From Ruminococcaceae bacterium AB4001 (GTDB taxonomy: Bacteria; Bacillota; Clostridia; Saccharofermentanales; Saccharofermentanaceae): a stretch of DNA of 64,000 nucleotides. The notes under the pieces are model-generated. The model did not search any database. It had not been told where the DNA came from and saw only the letters and a program-made list of their open reading frames with translations. Shown one piece after another: positions 45,004-55,257 of the stretch; positions within the stretch are counted from its first letter, which is position 1; each line of letters starts with the position of its first letter. Location of the stretch: the NCBI GenBank assembly GCA_000621765.1, contig JHXJ01000003.1, positions 62,001 through 126,000 of the forward strand, written 5' to 3'. Made by a program: the position numbers and the translations under genes.

Positions 45004-48000
45004 TCACTCATCATTCCACTTCGCATAAAGAGTTATAACTACCGGATCTTTTGAGACACGCTTCTCAAAGTCGATAATGGCCACATCGAAGTTTTCAAAA
45101 GCCGTTGTACACTCCTCGTCCGTATACCACCCACCAAAGACTGCGCCGCCTTCTTTAGAAGGGAACTGAGGTTCAGTGATCACATCCTGATAATGAAGTG
45201 TCTGGGACTGGATCTCTGTACCGCCGTTTGTCTCAAATACGATCGTATATTCCTGAAGCTTCCACTTAGCATAAAGTGTAATATCTTTAGGCAGCGGTTT
45301 ATCAAAGTCTTCAAACAGCTGTGTACAGTCTTCATCTTTATACCAGCCGTCAAGATAATAGCCTTCACGGAGAGGATCTACAGGACGGGTCAACTGTGCA
45401 GGATATACCAACACCTGATTATCCACTGTATTTTCAGTGTCTTCAAGTATCTGGAAAGCAGCTGTGTGTGTCTGAGGCGACCAGGCAGCATACAGTTTAT
45501 AATCCTGCTCAATGGGAGCGTTAAAGCTGTTCCACTTGTTTGAAAGGCCCGGATCTCCGTACCAGCCGGCAAAGTCATAACCTTCTCTTGAAGGATCTGC
45601 AGGCTCATCCATTCTCTCACCATTTCCGACTCTGACTTCCTGATCAGGTTCGCCGTTATTAAATACAAGCGTTACATATCTCCACTGAGTCCACTTAGCA
45701 TATATTTCAAGATCCATCGTGACCTTTGATCCGAAGTTAAACGGAACAAATGATGAAGGATTACTGTACCAATACCAGCCGTCAAATCTGTATCCGGAGT
45801 AGATCGGATCACTCGTCGGTCTGGCGACACTATCACCATCTGTTACAGTAACTGTCAAAGGATCTCCACTGCCATCCAATGTGCCCGGATCGGGATAGAA
45901 TGTAACAGTCCATACAGGTGCGATCTCATACTGTGCAGTTACTGAACCAAGGCAGTTATTAGCACCTGTTATGGTGATAGTCTTTGTGCCTACACTGGTC
46001 GTATCATTATCATAGTTAACGACATAGTTGGAAGGATCGAGAATCTCACCACCATTGTACTTAACGGTAACTTCAGGCTTCTGTGATGACTCGTTGTAAG
46101 GTGTGCGTGTATACTGCAATTCGACAGTAACATTACCTGTGATGTTCCAACGTGAAACAGTAAACGGAACGATCTTCGATACACCGGTATAATTGGTTGT
46201 TTCCTCTATATTGGCCAGGAGATAATAATTCCCGGCATCAAGACTGCGCATCGCTTCCGTCAAATCGGTTGCCGAATAAGGTCCGAGAACTTTACTTGCA
46301 TCTGTGCAGGAAGCATTCGTATATACAGAATACTCAGGTGTTCCGAATTCGGCCTTAAGTTCGGGATCAACATCGCTCGGAGTATTGTTCCATGTCCAGC
46401 CTGCAATAGCAGGTTCGACATTAATATTATTCGTCGCCTGGGTGATCTCAAATGTAGCATCTTTAAAACCAGTATACTGATCGGTTCCCTGAGCAGGAAC
46501 GATCCTTACCGTAGCAGTTCCGGCATCTGTATTATTTAAATAATTAATGTCATAGTCAGTTCCGTATACAAGAGTCCTACCGTCGATTCTGACTGTAACG
46601 AGAGGCGTCTTCGCATTACCATCATAAACGAGATCTTCTTCAGTCGCGTTAAGAAGCGTAACTTCAGCAGCTCCAAGATTTCTTCCGACAATCATGAAGG
46701 TACCGGCATTTTCCAATGTGCCATCATAGTTGCCGAATCCGACAACGGATACTTTAATAGGATGATCAGGATCAGAGATATTGATATTATCCGGATTATA
46801 TACAAGATAATAATCTATTCCTTCAACAAGAACATCTTCACCGAGAGTTACAACACTATCCGGCACCTTAGGTGCGCCTGTATATTCAAATCCGCTCTCA
46901 GAACCAGCAGGATACGAGATAGTGACAGTCGCATTAGCGATAGATGCCTTTGTAATCTCAAATGTCTCAGAAACGGCTCCGTAATAATTTCCGATGCCTG
47001 AAATAATAACCTGAGCATTTGTTCCGATACTGTTAGCATTCGCATATTCAAGCGTGTAATCTCTTCCATATTCTAAGACAACAGGCTCGTCACCATTATT
47101 ATCCGTTATCGTCAGATGATCTTCGAGATGATAATCCGATTTTCTGTATTCAAATTCTCTCGGATCCAGCACGATCGTCGTCAGGGCAATATTCATTCCT
47201 TCTGTATCAGCTATAGGCCAGTCACCCCAATGCTCACTGTTAATGACTGCACGAAGCTCATAGACATCATCTAATGAACTGTCAAAAGGATGTGCTGTGT
47301 CATTGTTGGTGCCTCTGATCTGAGCCGCATTTCTGGAATAAATACCAGCAATGTTTTCTACATTTCCGGCAAGCTGCTTATACATGTTAATTCCATTCAG
47401 CGAACAGGAATCTGTATAAGTAGTGTTTTCAGTCTTTCCGACAAAGGATCCGCTCGTCTCCTCATCACTGCATGTTACAAGACCCGTACTATAGCAAGTA
47501 GTGATAGTTGCGTTACCGGCGCTAGAACCTGCAAAGCCGCCGACATTTGAACCGGAGCCATATACCGAAGCAGTGGAATAACAGGAAGTATAAGTCACAG
47601 CACCTGTGTTCTGACCGACAAAACCACCTACATTACTTGAACCCGTAACATTGGCACTGTTCGATACATAACGCTTTAAATATGTATGACCACCTACATA
47701 ACATGTAGTTATTGTTCCCTTATTTGCCTTGCCTGTAAATCCTCCTGCAGAATCTGCATCAGGCGCATAGACAGTCGCAGTTGTATAGCAGTTTGTTAAT
47801 GTTATTCCGCTGTCGAGCGCACCGGCAAAACCTCCGACATAAGCAGCGCCTTCAGAAACCACATGATAACTTGCAGGATCATAAACGGCACCCTGTCCAA
47901 AGAGATCATTTCCGTTGAAGTAACCTTCAGCCGTAATCACAGCATCAGGACCAAAATGACAATTATCCATTATGACGTAACTACCGCTGGTACTGTTTAT

Positions 48001-51000
48001 AGTCCTACCTACAATTCCTCCGACACCGGCACTGACAGCCTTGGAACTGACAGTAACATTAGCTGAGGCATTCTTAAGATTACCCCTGTCAAGGATGCCG
48101 ACAACACCGCCTGCGTTCGTATAGCCTGATATGACAGCGGGAACACTTCCGTCTTTACTTATAACCTTAACGGACTGGACTTTAAAAGTATCATTTGAAT
48201 TGAAATCACCGTTGCAGTAACCAAAGGCTCCGCCTACTCCGTATTTGGACGCATCTTCCTCAGGAGCTGCGAGTCCGCATACTCTTGATGTTGAGTCGAT
48301 CGTTACTGTTATCGGAATACGGAAAGTATTAACTCTTGTTTTGCCTGATGTGTAATTTGACTCTACAGCACCGATTGCTCCGCCGGCTTCATAGCAGATC
48401 GGAGTATAAGTGTTTTTGTCGCCAGGAAGAGCATTGCCTGCAACATCACCGATATTAGTGTAATTACTGAGAGTTACATTTATGGAACCCGTCTCCTTCT
48501 TATCACCGTTCAGGTAATTAAGGCAATATGTCTCACCGAAAACACCGCCGACTTTGGAGCTACCTATAATATTTGCATCCGTCAGATCAACATCTATATT
48601 AGCGAAAGTATATATCTGATTTGTTGTTTGGTAATTATTATACGCATCAGATCTTCCGCAGAATCCGCCGATCTCACTTCCACCAATGCTGATAACGGCT
48701 CTGACATTATCGACCTTATATGTTACAGGGGTCGAATCAAATTCCGAAGCATTGTTGCTGCCTATTCCACCGTGGGCAGCATAACCGCTGCCGATCCAGC
48801 CACCTATCCTGTCTTTTCCGTTAAGGGAAACAACGCAAAGATCAGGTCCGTCTACAGCAGAGATATTGGAAAGACATACGTTTTGCTGCATCATATCATA
48901 GCCGATCTGACCAACGATACCACCTATAGAACTGCCGTTTGCAGCGATAAATACGGTGTTGCTGTATGTGCGTGCAGGGAAATACTTGGTATCAACATAA
49001 TCTTCGGTCTTTACAACACCGCCGGATCCCTTTAACGCAACGCCACCAGCCTGTGTCGGGTTTGAGCTGCTTACGCCGAGACGTCCGTCGACGAATATAC
49101 CGACGATACCGCCGATACATGCATTAGGATCTGCAGCATTATTATCCGTTCCCGTATTATTAGGATCGAACAGATATGCAGAATTAAGTGTTGCCTCAAC
49201 ATTAACTAAGCAGGCAGAATTATAATTCGAACCGTCAACCTTCGCGCCGATCTGACCTACAGCTCCGCCCATTCTGGTCTTACCGCTTAACGCATAGTCG
49301 GCTGAAATGGTAACCTTCAGTCTCAGTATTCTTCCGTAATTATTCCCCTTAAGGATCTCTGTACCAGTCTTACCTTTCTCAGCAGAAGCAAAACCAAGCG
49401 TACCGCCGACGCCTTCTACGCCTATGATTTTAGCGTTGCCGGAAATAGTTGCATTCATGTCTTCAGTATTGCAGACACTCATTCCGACTGCACCGCCGAC
49501 ATAGTTGTTGCCTTTAACTTTTCCGGAACCTTGGACAGTAGAATCGACCAGCTTGACCAGATAAGACTTACTTGAAGCATCGGAGTAACCTATCGCACCT
49601 CCGACCCTGTCACCGGTACTCATTACTGTACCATTGATCTTGACGATAACTTTATTAACGATGGCAAGATTATATCCGATAGCTCCACCGACATTATTAC
49701 CGGTTGCATTAATCTCACCGTTTATTGTCGAATTTACTGCATTGATATTGCCGTAATCAGTAGGCAGACTGTTCTTGCCTATGACTCCTCCGACGTTCTC
49801 ATGTCCGGAAATGCTTCCCTGCTTATCTAATTGAACTTTTAATTCAGTTCCGCGTGAAGAATAATCATTAAATCCAATAGCTCCGCCTACATTGTCACCT
49901 TGGGCAATAATATTGGTACCGCCGAGTCTGACATTAAAGTCGAAATACTTTGATACAGCTGTCGTGACTTTGCCTGCATTGATATATCCTACAGCACCAC
50001 CGACATTGGCATTACCCGATGCAATAGTGCCTTCTATAGTCCATGCAGAGCTTGAAAAATCGATATGGATCTTCGAATCATCATTCTTATAAGTAGGAAT
50101 GGATTTGCTGAGACTGCCTACAGCACCGCCTACATTATTCTTACCACGTATATATGATTCACCAGATGAATGGCCATATACCGACTCAAGATCGATATAT
50201 CCGGTAAAAGTGCCACCTGTGGAAAGAACAGATCCTATAACTCCTCCGACATTGGCTCCAGTACCTGAAACATGCGACTGGGGATCAAGTTTTACATCCA
50301 ACCCGATCTCAAAATTGGTTGCAGAAGAACTTCCCGTAAACTCAGTAGGAGTATTAGATACGGAAGTATTGCTTATTAATCTTCCAATGACTCCTCCGAC
50401 ATCATTACTGCCGTCAACCTGGACTGCAAGCCTGTTAAGATCCGTTTGGGAAGGATAAATAACATCAATTGTATTCGCTGTCTGAGTTCTGAAAATTCCG
50501 GCTATACCACCAGTTCCGATAGCATTAGAATTCTTGGTTCCGCCTGTTACCGTTAATACCGGATCTGTATTGCTACCCTTAAGTTCTATCGTTCCGGATA
50601 CATCAGTATTATTGACCAGAATATCTCCGCATACACCGCCTACAAGATACCCCGTTCCCAAAACGCTTGAAGAATCTACGACATAAGTTCTTACTAAAGC
50701 GTCTTTCTGTATGTATATAAGCCTGCCTGCCGCACCGCCGACAAAATGCTGTCCGGTAATCTTTGCACCGGATAAATACGACTGGATCGTACCGGATTGT
50801 TCTCTAAGACTTCTTCCAAAAACCCCGCCGACAAAATCACTACCCTCTATAGTACCGGAGTTGACAGCATAAATACTTCCGCGGTTAATTGGAGCATTAC
50901 CGAATGTTCCTCCGACATGATGCTTGCCGGAGATCAAACCGTGGTTTTCTGCAAATACAACAGATGCTGCAACTAATACTGAATTATCTTTAGACTTATC

Positions 51001-54000
51001 TTCGTTTCCAATAGCACCTACTGCGCCGCCGGTACCGTTACAGGATGTCACATTATTTCCGTAACCATATAGTTTCGAATTCTCATCATTGTAAACTCTT
51101 ACCGTAACAGGAACAGCAAGCTGGGCAGCTCCGCCTATCGCGCCACCGGTACCAAAACCGTTTCCGGTTCCTCTGGAACTTATAGTACCGTTATTATATA
51201 CATTAATGGCAATCGTTCTGCTCGTGCCAAGATTTGCAGTCTCGGTATCAATCCTGCCGTAAGCTCCGCCTGCAGAAACAGCTCCCGCCGAAGTGGAAGT
51301 ACCGTTTATACCGATCAAAGAACCTTCCATATTATTGCATTCAAGATAAATATCTTTGATCGCGCATTTTATTTCCTTACCGATAGCTCCTCCGCAATAA
51401 GGACTTCCGGAGCAATTCGACATAATATATCCGTATACTTCCGTATAGATACTCAGATAATCACCAGAACTATTATTAAGCAAACCGATTGCTCCACCGG
51501 CACTAGGGTCAGTGGTTCCTGTCAGCTGAAGAACAAGCGAATTCTCCGGAAGTATTACGCGGATATGGAAATCTCCGGCAGCCGGCTTGTTAAAGATGGG
51601 TTCTCCCGTTGTTGAATCAATTTTCGATACGGAATAACGATCGACATCAAGACCAAACTTATAACCACCATCAAAATGACCTATCGCACCGCCGGCCCTG
51701 TTCGCGGAAATAACGGCACAGGAAATAACCTTACCCGTTGCAGATATTTTAGGGAAAGCAAACTCATTATCAGTATTTTTCTCACCGTCAACAACAAGTC
51801 TGGCTTTAATGTCAGAATTATTATATCCAATAATTCCGCCACCATTCTTGATGCCGATGACAAGGAAGCGTCCTCCCATCTTGATAAGGCCATAGGTAGA
51901 GTCAGCACCGCCATTCGTACCTTCATTCTTTCCGATTATGCCGCCGACATCACTTATCTTACTGGTTACCCAGTAATTACCGGACATTACAATGGTGTTT
52001 GTTACTTGAACGGTATTGATGCTTTCGTCAGTTTCCGTAGCAGATCCGATGACACCCTTGTTATATCCAACAAGACTTCCTACCGGACAGTTATCAAATG
52101 ATCCGTCGTTATTTCCTACCGAAACTGATTTGTCAGGACTGAAGTTGTTTCTTCCTCCAGTATAATCACAGGCATTTCCGTCATTGACCGATGCCATTAT
52201 CAGGCTGAGATCATTTATATAAACATTATTTATGTTACCGAAGTTCTCGCAGAACAGTCCGTATCCTTTATCTGTTTTATTTATGAACGAACCGGTTCTT
52301 AACTGAATTCCATTGATCTTATAAGTCCTTCTGTCTGAATCCGATATCGAAGTAAGTGTCGAATCCGAAGGAAGCTTATTGATCGCGGGGAAAGAAACGG
52401 TCCTGAGCGTTCCGTCACTGCCAACAGGAGAATTAAATGTAGTAGTGCCGTCATTCTTCGGATAGACCTTTACCGGGCTCGCAAACATATCCCCGCTGTG
52501 AACATACCAGTTAATATTGCTTACAATCCTGTAGCAGTATTTTCCACCAGACATCCAACGGATATTATAGAGATGTCTGCAGTTAGTCAGTACTGCTTCA
52601 CCGCTTGTATCTGACCATGTTGTTCCGCCGATATATTTTGAGTCATCCGTTGCTGCGGAATTAGTACCATATACTTTGTCACCGAAGTAAGTATTTACAA
52701 CAGCACGTCCGGTTATGATGTAATCTTCATAGAGCTCATCATTGTCTTCGCCGTCTAACTTCGCACAATGCTCACGGACGAGATATGCATAGGTCATGTG
52801 ATCGCCATCTTTATCTATTGAATAGAGATAAACAGGATCATTGATCGATCTTGCTGCATATGTGTCTAAAAGTCCGATTTTGTTCTTGGTTGCGCCATTA
52901 CTATCTAAGTATTCCCAAGAGGAATCAGCACAAAGCGTAGCAAAAATGTTTCTTGGAGTTTTGTCACCAAACAATCTTGCCACACCATAATACAAACTAT
53001 AATCAGTCGCTGAATCTATACCGCTGCCGCGGCTCATCATAGCATCCAGTGTCAGACTGTATTCATAATATCCTTCTGAAGCATCAATAGGACATCCTGT
53101 TCTGCTGTCCCCTTTAACCAATGTCTTGGTAATAGGGAAAGTCATCTCGGTTCTTGCGCCGTTATTGATCTGAACATCCGCTTTAATAAATCCGCTCACG
53201 GATTCTCTTATGATAGTGTAATTGTCATACTCTTCATAAGTTCTATATACGGTATTGTTGTATTTTACCTTTGAAAACTGTTTATCATAATCGATATAGA
53301 TATGTGTCTTTGTGCTGGTACTACCTGCATCAGTGAGAGTCATATGAATACTCTCTTTATGATCAGCACGTGCGGCATATCGGTAGTTATATCCGGTCTC
53401 CGCATCTCTTTCCATATCACGGTCAGCATCAAATATTGCCCAGACTACATCCAGCGTCTCTCCGTTACGAAGATTAAAGAGGTACCCTGATGCCTGTGAA
53501 TTATCCTCAGTAGGTCCTATGATATGACCCTGTAACTCGTAGGTCGGATCCCACGGGATTGAAACGGCTGAGATATTTCCCAATGTCGCGTTTTCAGAAC
53601 TTCCGTCATAATAACCGACATAACTTTTCTTGGCACGGTATTCATCCGATCTGTCCGGAAGTCCATCTGCAGTCGATCCATTATTAGTACAAATGGAATC
53701 CCATCCACCTGATCTTGACGTATCAGCCAAAGCGCCGTTATAAGAAGAAGGCAGACCATTTTCTGCACTGTAAAATGCAGTTAATACATTTACGGAATAA
53801 GAAATGACACCATTATTCTTAGTTGCACAAATATCCAATTCGACAGATATTGTTGCATTGAAGACAGTCGGATTGTAGAAATAAGGCGAAAGAAGATCAT
53901 ACAGATATTTGTCTTCATCATGATCAGCAGTCTGTTTATTAAATGTAAGAGCTATCGTCTTATGTCTCGAGAAATTCGTATCTTTATCGTGAAGGGCAAC

Positions 54001-54294
54001 GAGATCGGAAGCATTTTCATCAAATCCAGGGATAGCTAATACCCAAGAATCCATTGTTCCGCTTGCTGTCTTCTTTGTCAGCGCACTCTGTGCCGCCTGG
54101 TATACAGTTATCGCATTCTGACTATTCTTATCAAACTTCGCTTTTCTTACGTATGAGACAGCAGTGAAAACACCAGCTACAGCAAGGATTGCAAGAATAC
54201 CAAGAACCACTATGAGCTCAACTAAAGTAAAGCCACGGGACTTCTTACCGTTGCTTCTTAAGTTGATCCGGTTGGACAAATAACGTCTCAGCAT
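45004..54294 (-). CDS. Giant type IV prepilin-like adhesin with GLUG-like, Ig-like and InlB repeats
   Basis: An uninterrupted 3,096-residue frame. The class III prepilin signal is complete: a basic leader, cleavage after Gly21, then FTLVEL with Glu at mature position 5 and a hydrophobic helix. Residues about 45-660 form a pilin-like and unknown beta-rich domain. About 660-2340 is a long solenoid of Gly-rich GLUG-like units (VGGAVG, GGVIGYN, NVGGFVG) spaced mostly by 25-45 residues. About 2375-2790 holds four or five Ig-like/MBG-type units (GIGNYYGAVSETFEI and similar). About 2790-3096 has four InlB-type Listeria-Bacteroides repeats (GYDFAGWY, LYAKW). The protein is most likely displayed at a pilus tip. 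It heads an operon with three minor pilins; ATG is preceded by GGAGGAACA. No degradation or frameshift is seen. Confidence 0.9.
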   Translation of the reverse strand: MLRRYLSNRINLRSNGKKSRGFTLVELIVVLGILAILAVAGVFTAVSYVRKAKFDKNSQNAITVYQAAQSALTKKTASGTMDSWVLAIPGFDENASDLVALHDKDTNFSRHKTIALTFNKQTADHDEDKYLYDLLSPYFYNPTVFNATISVELDICATKNNGVISYSVNVLTAFYSAENGLPSSYNGALADTSRSGGWDSICTNNGSTADGLPDRSDEYRAKKSYVGYYDGSSENATLGNISAVSIPWDPTYELQGHIIGPTEDNSQASGYLFNLRNGETLDVVWAIFDADRDMERDAETGYNYRYAARADHKESIHMTLTDAGSTSTKTHIYIDYDKQFSKVKYNNTVYRTYEEYDNYTIIRESVSGFIKADVQINNGARTEMTFPITKTLVKGDSRTGCPIDASEGYYEYSLTLDAMMSRGSGIDSATDYSLYYGVARLFGDKTPRNIFATLCADSSWEYLDSNGATKNKIGLLDTYAARSINDPVYLYSIDKDGDHMTYAYLVREHCAKLDGEDNDELYEDYIITGRAVVNTYFGDKVYGTNSAATDDSKYIGGTTWSDTSGEAVLTNCRHLYNIRWMSGGKYCYRIVSNINWYVHSGDMFASPVKVYPKNDGTTTFNSPVGSDGTLRTVSFPAINKLPSDSTLTSISDSDRRTYKINGIQLRTGSFINKTDKGYGLFCENFGNINNVYINDLSLIMASVNDGNACDYTGGRNNFSPDKSVSVGNNDGSFDNCPVGSLVGYNKGVIGSATETDESINTVQVTNTIVMSGNYWVTSKISDVGGIIGKNEGTNGGADSTYGLIKMGGRFLVIGIKNGGGIIGYNNSDIKARLVVDGEKNTDNEFAFPKISATGKVISCAVISANRAGGAIGHFDGGYKFGLDVDRYSVSKIDSTTGEPIFNKPAAGDFHIRVILPENSLVLQLTGTTDPSAGGAIGLLNNSSGDYLSIYTEVYGYIMSNCSGSPYCGGAIGKEIKCAIKDIYLECNNMEGSLIGINGTSTSAGAVSAGGAYGRIDTETANLGTSRTIAINVYNNGTISSRGTGNGFGTGGAIGGAAQLAVPVTVRVYNDENSKLYGYGNNVTSCNGTGGAVGAIGNEDKSKDNSVLVAASVVFAENHGLISGKHHVGGTFGNAPINRGSIYAVNSGTIEGSDFVGGVFGRSLREQSGTIQSYLSGAKITGQHFVGGAAGRLIYIQKDALVRTYVVDSSSVLGTGYLVGGVCGDILVNNTDVSGTIELKGSNTDPVLTVTGGTKNSNAIGTGGIAGIFRTQTANTIDVIYPSQTDLNRLAVQVDGSNDVGGVIGRLISNTSVSNTPTEFTGSSSATNFEIGLDVKLDPQSHVSGTGANVGGVIGSVLSTGGTFTGYIDLESVYGHSSGESYIRGKNNVGGAVGSLSKSIPTYKNDDSKIHIDFSSSAWTIEGTIASGNANVGGAVGYINAGKVTTAVSKYFDFNVRLGGTNIIAQGDNVGGAIGFNDYSSRGTELKVQLDKQGSISGHENVGGVIGKNSLPTDYGNINAVNSTINGEINATGNNVGGAIGYNLAIVNKVIVKINGTVMSTGDRVGGAIGYSDASSKSYLVKLVDSTVQGSGKVKGNNYVGGAVGMSVCNTEDMNATISGNAKIIGVEGVGGTLGFASAEKGKTGTEILKGNNYGRILRLKVTISADYALSGKTRMGGAVGQIGAKVDGSNYNSACLVNVEATLNSAYLFDPNNTGTDNNAADPNACIGGIVGIFVDGRLGVSSSNPTQAGGVALKGSGGVVKTEDYVDTKYFPARTYSNTVFIAANGSSIGGIVGQIGYDMMQQNVCLSNISAVDGPDLCVVSLNGKDRIGGWIGSGYAAHGGIGSNNASEFDSTPVTYKVDNVRAVISIGGSEIGGFCGRSDAYNNYQTTNQIYTFANIDVDLTDANIIGSSKVGGVFGETYCLNYLNGDKKETGSINVTLSNYTNIGDVAGNALPGDKNTYTPICYEAGGAIGAVESNYTSGKTRVNTFRIPITVTIDSTSRVCGLAAPEEDASKYGVGGAFGYCNGDFNSNDTFKVQSVKVISKDGSVPAVISGYTNAGGVVGILDRGNLKNASANVTVSSKAVSAGVGGIVGRTINSTSGSYVIMDNCHFGPDAVITAEGYFNGNDLFGQGAVYDPASYHVVSEGAAYVGGFAGALDSGITLTNCYTTATVYAPDADSAGGFTGKANKGTITTCYVGGHTYLKRYVSNSANVTGSSNVGGFVGQNTGAVTYTSCYSTASVYGSGSNVGGFAGSSAGNATITTCYSTGLVTCSDEETSGSFVGKTENTTYTDSCSLNGINMYKQLAGNVENIAGIYSRNAAQIRGTNNDTAHPFDSSLDDVYELRAVINSEHWGDWPIADTEGMNIALTTIVLDPREFEYRKSDYHLEDHLTITDNNGDEPVVLEYGRDYTLEYANANSIGTNAQVIISGIGNYYGAVSETFEITKASIANATVTISYPAGSESGFEYTGAPKVPDSVVTLGEDVLVEGIDYYLVYNPDNINISDPDHPIKVSVVGFGNYDGTLENAGTFMIVGRNLGAAEVTLLNATEEDLVYDGNAKTPLVTVRIDGRTLVYGTDYDINYLNNTDAGTATVRIVPAQGTDQYTGFKDATFEITQATNNINVEPAIAGWTWNNTPSDVDPELKAEFGTPEYSVYTNASCTDASKVLGPYSATDLTEAMRSLDAGNYYLLANIEETTNYTGVSKIVPFTVSRWNITGNVTVELQYTRTPYNESSQKPEVTVKYNGGEILDPSNYVVNYDNDTTSVGTKTITITGANNCLGSVTAQYEIAPVWTVTFYPDPGTLDGSGDPLTVTVTDGDSVARPTSDPIYSGYRFDGWYWYSNPSSFVPFNFGSKVTMDLEIYAKWTQWRYVTLVFNNGEPDQEVRVGNGERMDEPADPSREGYDFAGWYGDPGLSNKWNSFNAPIEQDYKLYAAWSPQTHTAAFQILEDTENTVDNQVLVYPAQLTRPVDPLREGYYLDGWYKDEDCTQLFEDFDKPLPKDITLYAKWKLQEYTIVFETNGGTEIQSQTLHYQDVITEPQFPSKEGGAVFGGWYTDEECTTAFENFDVAIIDFEKRVSKDPVVITLYAKWNDE

Positions 54295-54724
54295 TGTTCC
54301 TCCGGGCGCTCAGCCTCAAATGACAAATTTTCATTATTTTCGTTATTCTTATTATAATTCGGAAAATGGAATATTCAAATTAAGAATGTATTAAAACGCT
54401 ATTATCCAAGTATGACATATTGATGGCGGCGAGCTTCGAATTATCGAACAATTATATTCCTATTTGCTGGAAAGCTTCAGTGTAACAATGTTACATTTTT
54501 GTTCTCCCGCCTTAAACGACAAAAAAACAGCTCTAATCTGCCCCGAAAAACGGGGAAAATAATTCAAAAATGTAAACTGTAAGCAAATCTATGACTATGT
54601 TGTAACAATTTATTTTATTAAGTGTTCTTTGATTTTTTTCGTGATAAAATTATTTTAAGTTATTGCCAAAATTCCCGAGTTTATTATGTTCTGGGACTAC
54701 AGCAATATTAGGAGGACTACCCCG
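54295..54724. promoter_or_regulatory. Divergent regulatory region between the minor-pilin and assembly operons
   Basis: This 430-base gap holds no gene. For the giant gene (minus strand), TTGAAT (54373-54378) and TATAAT (54351-54356) are spaced by 16 bases. For the assembly operon (plus strand), an extended -10 (TGA plus TAAAAT, 54643-54651) lies about 75 bases before the first start. A palindrome TGTAACAATGTTACA (54481-54495) followed by TTTTTG, and a short CCCCG/CGGGG stem (54541-54555), lie between. No c-di-GMP riboswitch is recognisable. Confidence 0.6.
54481..54495. repeat. TGTAACAATGTTACA palindrome, copy 1
   Basis: A 15-base near-palindrome (6-base arms, AAT centre) in the divergent region upstream of the assembly operon. 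The identical 15 bases occur again at 61071-61085, inside the terminator of the last gene of that operon. Confidence 0.7.
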
Positions 54725-55225
54725 GTGCCTGAAGAAGAACAAAAACAGGAAACTATACAAGTTGAAGGAACACAATTCTACCGTCGCAGCAAATACGCGG
54801 ATGTTTTCAGGATCATTATTATCACGGTGGTCATTTTTGCGATGCTGACAGTCCTTTCTTTATGGTTCATATTAGACTCGGGCGCCAGACAGGCGTATAA
54901 GGAAGCACGTGACATACGCAAGGCTCTCCGCGCTGTAGGAACTGAATATTATGGCGAGCTTACTTCGATCTATGATCCCAATAAACCTGACGGCCTGGCA
55001 GATGGTGCTGCCGATAAGGTTGCTTTCATTTCTCAGCGCAAAGGGAAAGTTGTTTTATATGATTGGGACGAGAAAAATAACGGTCCGTTAAGTTTTGAAT
55101 ACACCACAGGACTTTACAGAGTCGTTTATAAAGATACCGGTATCGACAGCGGAATAACATCCGGTGTTGAAGGTGATTTTAATGTGTATTACTCCTTTGA
55201 GCTTCTGAAATACGAAGCCCAATAA
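54725..55225 (+). CDS. First gene of the pilus assembly operon, single-pass protein of unknown function
   Basis: A 166-residue protein. The start is GTG at 54725, eight bases after GGAGG; the ATG at 54686 has no site. A polar, Glu/Gln-rich N-terminus of about 45 residues is followed by one membrane helix (VFRIIIITVVIFAMLTVLSLWFIL) and a soluble domain of about 95 residues with Tyr-rich strands. The signal is not a class III prepilin leader because the charged N-terminus is long and lacks G-F-x-x-x-E. The helix-then-beta layout could suit a minor pilus or assembly component, but I do not recognise the family. Confidence 0.72.
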   Translation: MPEEEQKQETIQVEGTQFYRRSKYADVFRIIIITVVIFAMLTVLSLWFILDSGARQAYKEARDIRKALRAVGTEYYGELTSIYDPNKPDGLADGAADKVAFISQRKGKVVLYDWDEKNNGPLSFEYTTGLYRVVYKDTGIDSGITSGVEGDFNVYYSFELLKYEAQ

Positions 55226-55257
55226 TGATAAAAGTATTGACGAAAGGACTCTAGCTT

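Noticed and set aside
46000-52300. Repetitive DNA resembling a CRISPR or satellite
   Set aside because: The repeats are short coding patterns (GGxxG) at irregular spacing in one continuous frame, with no identical repeats or spacers.
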